A DNA stretch of 64,000 nucleotides, from the NCBI RefSeq assembly GCF_001039355.2, contig NW_019776102.1, positions 377,808-441,807 on the forward strand, read 5' to 3'. The notes under the pieces are model-generated. The model searched no databases and was not told the DNA's origin. It saw nothing but the letters and a program-made list of their open reading frames with translations. Positions within the stretch are counted from its first letter, which is position 1, and each line of letters starts with the position of its first letter. Both the position numbers and the translations under genes were made by a program. The stretch is from Lingula anatina (lineage: Eukaryota; Brachiopoda; Lingulata; Lingulida; Lingulidae). Positions 57,264 to 64,000 of this stretch are shown one piece after another.

Positions 57264-58521
57264 CTACTTCACTAATGGCCGAGTTTTATCTTCATCTTGA
57301 CATGCTTGTGATTTGTATTTTTGTACTTCATCCATGTACTGTGCCCAAGCATTTTTCTTCACTTCACCCTTCTCAGCCTGGAAATGAAAAACATTTTACA
57401 AGTATTTTTAACATTGCATTACGGAATTCTAATTATATTTGTAGCAAACACCAATTTTCATTAAAATAACTGTTTAAATCAATTTTTGTTCTATGTAAAC
57501 CCCTACTGAAACTTGAGAATATTTATTCAAACTTACCTTATCTTCTGACTTTTTCTTTTTCACAACTCCTGTCTTTAAAACAGGAGCAGCCCCTCTTCTT
57601 TTTCCAACCTGGGAAACAAAGGACTAACACATTAAATCTGTGCTTCCTCTTTGTCTTTTGAACCCAGTATTTCTCATCTCATTCACCACCCTTAGCTGAA
57701 TTAAAAGTGTGCTCATGCCTGTGTTGTTCAATATTTTAATGTAAAACTGTGCACAACTGTGTATATTATGACAACTGTTTGTACTAAATTAAAAATAATA
57801 CCTGTATGCAGCAAACTGAAACTTTTACATTTTGACTGTTAAGTTGCAAAATTACCACCAAAATGCACATACATTTGTTGCCTTTTCAATGCATTATATT
57901 TCATAGCTCGTACCCCCAAATGATAAATACAAGTTTTGTCACCTAGCAGTAAACTGTAATACACACAAACTGGAATTATATCTATCTTAAATAAAAGTAG
58001 CACGAAAATTCATGCGTTACCACTCCTATTGACGATTCTGACATGTACTGTCTTAGCACAGACAGTACATATCAGAATCGTCAATAGGAGTGCTAACGCA
58101 TGAATTTTCGTGCTAAAATAAAAGCAACGATACCCAAACACGTTCATATACAAAGAAGTTGTAAGCCAAGGTTCGGTGCGGTATTTAAGTCCTACAAACT
58201 AACGCTTAAACACACTAATTGATGTCAAATACAACAGATGCAAGATTCCCTTACAAAGGGTAAAGTTTTCTTGGGTTTGGGAACTGCTGCATCATCTTTT
58301 TTATCGTTAAGTCCAACAGTCACAGAATGAGAATTTTGATCGTGAGTTGACGACGAGCTGTGCTGCGTCGAATCCTCTGTCTTCTTTCTCTCCTCTTCCA
58401 TTTTCTTCTTGAACATTTCCAGGAAACTCCCGTCATTTGAAAATTTATTTTGAGTCTTTGATGCGTTGATGTTTAAAGGACTTTCACAATCTGTCCCGTC
58501 CCTCGTCCGTTTGTCAGCCAT
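57264..58521 (-). CDS. TRIR: Telomerase RNA component interacting RNase (C19orf43) homologue
   Basis: Three exons, 58521-58255, 57608-57537 and 57377-57264, join in phase 0 to give 150 residues. Matches to the vertebrate protein are clear: FSNDGSFLEMFKKKMEEE near residue 27, VGKRRGAAPVLKTGVVKKKK in exon 2, and NAWAQYMDEVQKYK with the ending DEDKTRPLVK in exon 3. Human TRIR is reported as an exoribonuclease that binds telomerase RNA. The fold has no recognisable classical nuclease motif, so activity here is by homology only. The N terminus is shorter than in human and lacks its Gly-rich stretch. Intron 1 contains a foldback transposon (57998-58115). Head-to-head with RO60. Confidence 0.93.
57989..58124. 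mobile_element. 118-bp foldback MITE with perfect 9-bp target-site duplication
   Basis: Arms 57998-58052 and 58061-58115 are 55 bases each with only two mismatches and an 8-base loop, so nearly the whole element is terminal repeat. It is flanked directly on both sides by AAATAAAAG (57989-57997 and 58116-58124). A 9-bp duplication is typical of the Mutator-like (MULE) superfamily. The near-perfect arms and intact duplication suggest recent insertion into TRIR intron 1. Confidence 0.88.
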
Positions 58522-58979
58522 GTTCAGCGGTCAGGTCTTTACCGTGATTGGGTTTTGCATTAAATTTAACCTTGACCTAATTCAGTTCTACGCATAGTAC
58601 GCATGCGTTAAGTACTGGGTAAACAGAAACATGGAGTCGATAAGAAATTAAGTTTTGATGATGTGTTACCTCACACGGATCTCCTACTCTCCAACCTATT
58701 TTGCCGGAATTTGATAGACCATATCGATAACAAGGTATCGTTATAAACACATTAAAAGAGATGTTAGTACTAAAAAAGCCCAAAAAATCTATGTTTGGAA
58801 AGTACGGAAATTCCAACCTTATCTAATTGTAATGCATGAAAATTTTGCTGAGTCAGCATTTTTAACCTCCTACAGAAGTGCCAAGTAAGCAGCTTACTCT
58901 ATTTAGTCTGCACACAGTTTGCTGGCTAAGCATTCACGCACGTTTGTAATTTACAAATTTCAGAATTTATAACAAGAAG
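58522..58979. promoter_or_regulatory. Bidirectional promoter region of TRIR and RO60
   Basis: Between start codons 58521 (minus) and 58980 (plus). It contains an inverted CCAAT box (ATTGG near 58548) and ACGCATGCGT (about 58599-58608), a palindrome related to NRF1 sites. TTTGTAATTTACAAATTTCAG just before the RO60 start reads like an acceptor, so RO60 may have a 5' UTR intron. Confidence 0.6.
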
Positions 58980-60668
58980 ATGTCTGGATACGGTTCGCTA
59001 GCCAGCGCCATAGGTTCCGTGTTCAAAGCACCCAAACCAGCGAAGAATGACATCCCCCAGTCGAAACCCATTGACAAGGTACAGACGAAAAACAGTGAAG
59101 GTGGTTACGTCTATAAGGTTGATGACATGAACCGCTTGCGCCGATTTCTTATCCTAGGCTCCGAGGGTGGAACTTACTACATTAAGGAACAAGAACTGGG
59201 CATAGAAAATGCAACAGCAATCATGAGACTGATTCAGGAAGACAAGGGTCAGCAAGTGGTGAACGAAATAAAGCATATTAGTGTTGAAGGGAGAGCATCT
59301 AAGCAGAATGCAATTCTCTTTGCCCTTGCTTTGTGTGCCAGGTTGGACAACAAGTTCTCCAAGAAGGCAGCCTATGAGGCTTTGTCTGATATTTGTCGCA
59401 TTCCAACCCATTTGTTCACTTTTATTGACTATAGTGAGAAGTTGGCCAAGAATCTTTCAAAAGGCACGGGCTGGGGTCGTGCACATCGACGTGCTGTTGC
59501 CAAGTGGTACAACAAACATAGCAAAAACCCAAAGAAATTGGCCATGCACGTTACCAAGTACAGGAATCGTAGTGGGTGGGCTCATAGAGACCTCTTTCGT
59601 CTCACACATCTGAAACCAGAGGGCGATGTAGCAGCAGTGGTGAAATATGTTGTGAAAGGTTTGGAGGCTGCTAAAGAAACATATTCCACTGAAATGTCTG
59701 AGGCAGTAAGAGATACCCTCACTTTTCTGGAAGGTGTCGAGGATGCGAAGAAGGCTACAAATGAAGAAGAGATTATTGCCTTGATTCAGCACCATGGTTT
59801 GGTAAGAGAGCATATCCCTACCAAACTGCTGAACTCCAAGGGGGTGTGGAAAGCTTTACTTAAAAGCATGCCTATGACAGCAATGATCCGCAACCTGGCA
59901 AAGATGACTGATGTCGGGATTCTAGAGTCTGAGAGCGAGGAAGAACAGATAATAATAAGTCGGCTTCAAAGTGAAGAGGCCCTCCGAGAGGCACGTATCC
60001 ATCCCTTCAATGTCCTTTTAGCCTTGCACACATACAGCAAGGGGGAAGGAGAGAAAGGGAAATTGAAATGGAACCCAAACCAGCACATTGTAAATGCCTT
60101 AGATCAGGCTTTCTACAAATGTTTCAAGTACGTCGAGCCTACCAACAAGCGTGTGTGCATTGGTATGGATGTCAGTGGATCGATGGATCATTATTCTGTA
60201 TTGGGTTCTAGTGCTCTAAGCCCCAGGCTAGCATCAGGAGCTTTGATGATGACCACCCTGCATACAGAGCCCAAGTGTGATGTGGTTGCCTTCTCCGACA
60301 AATTAGTTCCACTGAATGTCAATTTAGAATGGAAATTAAATGAAACGTTGCAATTGTTAAGAGGCATACCTTTTGGAAGGACCGATTGTGCTCTACCCAT
60401 GCTGTGGGCCAGGGAAAACAAGAGGGAGTATGACACATTTATTGTGTACACAGACTGCGAGACATGGATAGGGGGTGTTCATCCTGCGGAAGCTTTACGG
60501 CAGTATCGGGAAGCCAGTGGTATCTGGGATGCCAAGCTGATTGTCTGCGCCATGACAAGTAATGGCTTCACGATTGCTGACCCAGAGGATCCAGGAATGC
60601 TGGATATGGCAGGGTTTGACTCTGCAGGGCCTGAAGTTATGAGGAGTTTTATGCTTGGCGAAATATAA
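58980..60668 (+). CDS. RO60: 60-kDa Ro ribonucleoprotein (Y RNA-binding, TROVE2)
   Basis: Ro60 binds Y RNAs and the ends of misfolded small RNAs and acts in RNA quality control. A single uninterrupted reading frame of 562 residues is close to the vertebrate length (about 538). The TROVE/HEAT ring covers roughly 45-385 (RFLILGSEGGTYY, HISVEGRASKQNAILFALA, GTGWGRAHRRAVAKWY). A von Willebrand A domain follows with a complete metal site: DVSGS at 397-401, Thr468 in FGRTDCALP and Asp492 in YTDCETW. The N terminus has about 35 extra, Lys/Pro-rich residues before the TROVE domain. Absence of introns is unusual next to intron-rich neighbours. Intact frame, conserved neighbour and promoter position argue for a working gene. 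Confidence 0.97.
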   Translation: MSGYGSLASAIGSVFKAPKPAKNDIPQSKPIDKVQTKNSEGGYVYKVDDMNRLRRFLILGSEGGTYYIKEQELGIENATAIMRLIQEDKGQQVVNEIKHISVEGRASKQNAILFALALCARLDNKFSKKAAYEALSDICRIPTHLFTFIDYSEKLAKNLSKGTGWGRAHRRAVAKWYNKHSKNPKKLAMHVTKYRNRSGWAHRDLFRLTHLKPEGDVAAVVKYVVKGLEAAKETYSTEMSEAVRDTLTFLEGVEDAKKATNEEEIIALIQHHGLVREHIPTKLLNSKGVWKALLKSMPMTAMIRNLAKMTDVGILESESEEEQIIISRLQSEEALREARIHPFNVLLALHTYSKGEGEKGKLKWNPNQHIVNALDQAFYKCFKYVEPTNKRVCIGMDVSGSMDHYSVLGSSALSPRLASGALMMTTLHTEPKCDVVAFSDKLVPLNVNLEWKLNETLQLLRGIPFGRTDCALPMLWARENKREYDTFIVYTDCETWIGGVHPAEALRQYREASGIWDAKLIVCAMTSNGFTIADPEDPGMLDMAGFDSAGPEVMRSFMLGEI

Positions 60669-62119
60669 AATGGCACCAGAGGAAGACGGTTTATATCTTG
60701 GACCCAACAAACAAGATTGTTTGGTTGGTCCCAGTTAATATTATCTAGATGTGAGAAATGTTTATTCATAGTGAAATTAATTAGCTTTTTAGGCAGTATT
60801 CCTACATACATCTTACATACATTTTAACACATAATCAGTGGTTTGTAATAGAGCATCTTTGATAAATATGACAGGATGTTATGTGTAAGGTTCATATTTG
60901 GTGTATCACCAGTGTGTTTTGTTTTATTTGTTTGAGCTGCTTTTACAATGTTATTTGAAACTGCTGTTAAGTTGGTGAAAAGTGAAACATTTGTTTTCAT
61001 TTTATTTGCCCAAATTAATGATTATTAGTATGGACTTTTTTCCTGTTGTGATAATTGGACAGTATCTTGTGAAACTTTTTTGTTTGTTGTTTGTGAGTTG
61101 AATGTTTGTTGCATATTTCCATATTGTTTTTTTTTTATGTTGTGTTAATCTTTTCCATTATAATTTGTTGATTATCACTGTTTTGTTAGCATTGCATTGT
61201 TCATGTTATCAGACTCAAAGTTCATGATGAAGAAATAAAGATTAGTAAATGTTGACAGAAGATGACTATATTTGTATATATTAGTGTTCAACATTGGGGT
61301 GGAGGGACAATGAAAATAATTTTTAAAAATGATTTTTTTTTTTTTTTTTTTTTTTTGCATGAATATATTATAAAATACTGGTGTGGAAATGAGTAATGTT
61401 GTAAATAACTTGAATAAGTACCTTCACCCAACTGGATACAATGAAGACAAGGATGAACAGGGGGGACAATTTAAGATGCAATGACATGTACTTAACAATG
61501 TTAACTTGTTTACATCTCACTGAATTTATATTCATACAGAGTAACACACACCACAAACATGTAATTGGGTGTCATTACAAAAATTCTTCAAGATTATCAT
61601 TAGCATTTATTTTCATATATTCTTTATTGCTTGCTACAAAAGAACGTTGATGCAATTAATTGTTCTGCAGATTGTAATAAGTATCATAAAATATATGAAT
61701 AATAAATATTAATGACATGATTGTCTCAATCGTCTTTGTCCAATATAATGTATACTGTATACTGTATACATACTGTGTAGAAACCTAGAGTTCCTGCACC
61801 AGAACTAAAAGTAGAATGTACTTAAACTTGGATGAATTTTTCACATTTACACTAACCTTTTTTATCCATATGCTTGTGACCTTTGTTGGAAAACATTGTA
61901 AAAGGTCCATTGAGTGTGAAATTGTAAACAAGTGACAGAAAAGGGAAAATTACAAGAGTCAATTAAAAAGCACTTGGGTCTTGTCAATTAAAAAAAACTT
62001 ATCAGTGCTCACTTGTTTCATGTATAGACTAGGAAAAAAACTTTCTTAAGTCCCTTTTGATTACTTGTAAAAGTCATATTGCACCTGATGATTGAAAACA
62101 AACTGCCTGATTCCTTCTT
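60669..62119. other. RO60 3' UTR and intergenic spacer to TBCK
   Basis: AT-rich, with no coding signal. The RO60 3' UTR runs to the signal at 61234. A poly-T tract lies at about 61330-61356. The TBCK 3' UTR runs leftward from 62119; AATAAA candidates on the minus strand lie at 61606-61611 and 61623-61628. Confidence 0.6.
61234..61239 (+). promoter_or_regulatory. RO60: Candidate poly(A) signal of RO60
   Basis: AATAAA about 570 bases after the stop codon. Confidence 0.55.
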
Positions 62120-64000
62120 TTATCGGAGATCTGTTGACGGAACAACAAGCAATCCTGTCGGCCTCAGCACATCTATGCCTTTGTACAAGACACAAACTTT
62201 GGAGTAGCCCAACCTCACCAAGTCTCCAGCAAACTGCATTAAAAAAGTCAACCATCAAACCCACTTCCATATATATATGTTTTATACTTGTTTGAAGGAA
62301 AAGAATTTAATATTTTTTAAAATAATTATCTCAAGACATTTCTAACTTTAAAGAAATTCAAATAGCGTATATCATGCAGAGTACATTTTCAAAATCTAAA
62401 AAGTAAAAATTGATGAAAAAAACTTACATTCGAAGCAGTTCTTCCTTTGTTCCCTATAATCACTTTGACTAGATTACGACAAGAATTCAGTTTGTTGAGT
62501 GCTGAACATGGAACTAAACTGCCATCTGCACTAAAGGCAGTTGAATGTGGTATATTAATACTCCCACCAACAGCACCTCTCAAATAACTGTTTTGATTAA
62601 GGACAATCGAAATTCTGATTGCTAATATTTTCCTATGTAAATAGTAAGAACTGGATGCCTTTTTATTATTGTGCATGTCCGTCAAAATTTTGTCATTATT
62701 CTACATTTTAATCCTTTCAAGCAATACAATGAATCTGGTAAAGCAAAAATTATTTTGATAAAAAATTGAAAAATTAACATTAAACTTGATAATAAAAGGA
62801 TACTCCTCTTCACTCCTGACATCAATCATTAACAACTTGGGCTTGCCCTCTCTGGATCTTTTTGTTGGGCTCTTGGTTTGTGCAGGGCCCTTTAATTCTC
62901 CTAGTTCTATGAGGTCTTCTGCAGATATCCTTGGGCACCTCTCAGACTTCAGCTCTTCAAGTGGTATGGGATCCAAAGACTAATGACAAATTGCTCATAA
63001 TTACACCAATTTCAGTTTCAGTATCTGCCAACTATGTGTAACTGAGAACCATAAAATCTTGATCATGATATACCTAAATACTCTTATCAATCATTTGGAT
63101 TACTAATGGCAATTAGTTCATTTCAAAGCATAAAATTTCATTAAGAATTAGCATAAATGAAAAGGCCTTTATTGGCAAGTATCCTTTACCTATATATTGT
63201 GTCTAGGGATGGGTAAGATATAAATCTATATTTCAGATAGATATAAATAACTACTTACCAATTCATTCTGTGGTTGGTCATGGTAGTCTGTTGAATAGTA
63301 AGAAATGTTTGGCCTGCTCATTACTGGCTCAGGTTTGGCTGGCTGTTTTGCATGCTGGCGATACAGAGAACTCTTTGGGGTCATGCAAAATATTTTGATG
63401 GATTCTTGAACACAGGTATCTATGGCGATTTCTGGAAAATACATCAGCAACAGTGACATTATTGCTATGGTTAAATACATACTCAGTATTTGTTATTAAT
63501 ATTTCTGTAGGATAATAATTTGCCCTGAGCTTGGATATTTTTTAAAAAATTAAATTAATTGCTTATTTTGCATCAGAGGACATCAGTGGTCATTGACTCT
63601 TTTAGGTTACTCAATGAAACAGAATCACTTATACTGCAGCTAATAGTTTAAAAATCCACACAATGAATTTGGCCTACATCACAGCTGGGTCTTTTGTCAA
63701 CTACATCTGCCATGGTAAAAATCGGATACCCCACTACATGCATAATATTTATGACAAACCCTTACATTTGTCACTAGTATATATTACATGCCTCGCTGAC
63801 TCATGGTGTATCTGTTACATAAACAATCACCTGGCATATCTGAGAACAGCAAGATGCACTCATTGAAACCAAATGTAAGTAGACGGTCCTTGAGCTGCTT
63901 TAAAATGGCAACTCCAATGCAGAGAGGGAAGGAAGAGTTTCCCAGCAGCAGCGTGTCCCACAGATGAACAATCTTGTGGAGTGGGAAAACATCTGCAATT
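62120..64000 (-). CDS. TBCK: TBC domain-containing protein kinase-like (TBCK), C-terminal part
   Basis: Exons 64000-63831 (partial), 63431-63259, 62979-62804, 62587-62428 and 62233-62120 join in frame (about 264 residues, ending in a stop). The first visible exon is the end of the TBC (Rab-GAP) domain: [20 protein letters not shown] and [13 protein letters not shown]. Next come the linker [20 protein letters not shown] and a rhodanese-like domain: [36 protein letters not shown] and [20 protein letters not shown]. The loop has no catalytic Cys, so the rhodanese domain is probably non-enzymatic, as known for TBCK. TBC1D23 is related, but it continues well past its rhodanese domain, whereas this protein stops there. 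The kinase-like N terminus lies right of the window. The donor after 62804 is GTATCC. Confidence 0.9.

Noticed and set aside
62120-64000. TBC1D23 instead of TBCK
   Set aside because: The TBC-linker-rhodanese order fits both, but TBC1D23 continues with a long C-terminal region while this gene stops at the end of the rhodanese domain, as TBCK does.

Overview
This window is intron-rich nuclear DNA from an animal, most likely a marine invertebrate. A lophotrochozoan such as a bivalve, brachiopod or annelid is my guess. Support for this includes AT-rich introns with GT-AG borders, vertebrate-like exon phases, orthologues of conserved animal genes, and decayed Tc1/mariner-type transposons. There is nothing bacterial: no operons, ribosome binding sites or CRISPR.

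Layout: (1) 1-7446, plus strand: 3' part of OXCT1, mitochondrial succinyl-CoA:3-ketoacid CoA transferase, with a Tc1 relic and tandem repeats in its introns. (2) 9204-10862, minus strand: a two-exon alpha/beta hydrolase with a membrane segment inserted between its oxyanion-hole and nucleophile motifs. (3) 10863-16685: gene-poor, with a perfect palindrome and a tandem array of about 0.55 kb units holding a mariner relic. (4) 16686-28983, minus strand: SPATA1 homologue, 12 coding exons, 892 codons, frame closed across every junction. (5) 29423-55288, plus strand: AP3D1, delta subunit of the AP-3 adaptor, 31 exons and 1,237 residues when duplicated exons are counted once. (6) 57264-58521, minus strand: TRIR (C19orf43), three exons, 150 residues. 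(7) 58980-60668, plus strand: RO60, an uninterrupted 562-codon reading frame. (8) 62120-64000, minus strand: 3' part of TBCK.

SPATA1/AP3D1 and TRIR/RO60 are head-to-head pairs with about 0.45 kb between start codons. OXCT1/hydrolase, AP3D1/TRIR and RO60/TBCK converge tail to tail.

The most important structural point is that the AP3D1 locus is not a faithful picture of one chromosome. Three blocks are repeated (25743-33011 as 33013-40433; 40319-40558 as 40560-40799; 42580-47040 as 47277-51730). Each repeat begins directly after a single N. Copies differ mainly by silent changes and intron indels. This looks like overlapping allelic contigs laid end to end, so AP3D1 exons 1-7 and 11-22, and SPATA1 exons 1-2, appear twice.

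I did not find a convincing new multigene system. The best leads are the shared TRIR/RO60 promoter (two RNA-biology genes), MITF/TFE-type E-boxes in the SPATA1/AP3D1 promoter, a 118-bp foldback element with a perfect 9-bp target duplication, a stem-conserved hairpin in SPATA1 intron 1, and the hydrolase with its membrane insert.
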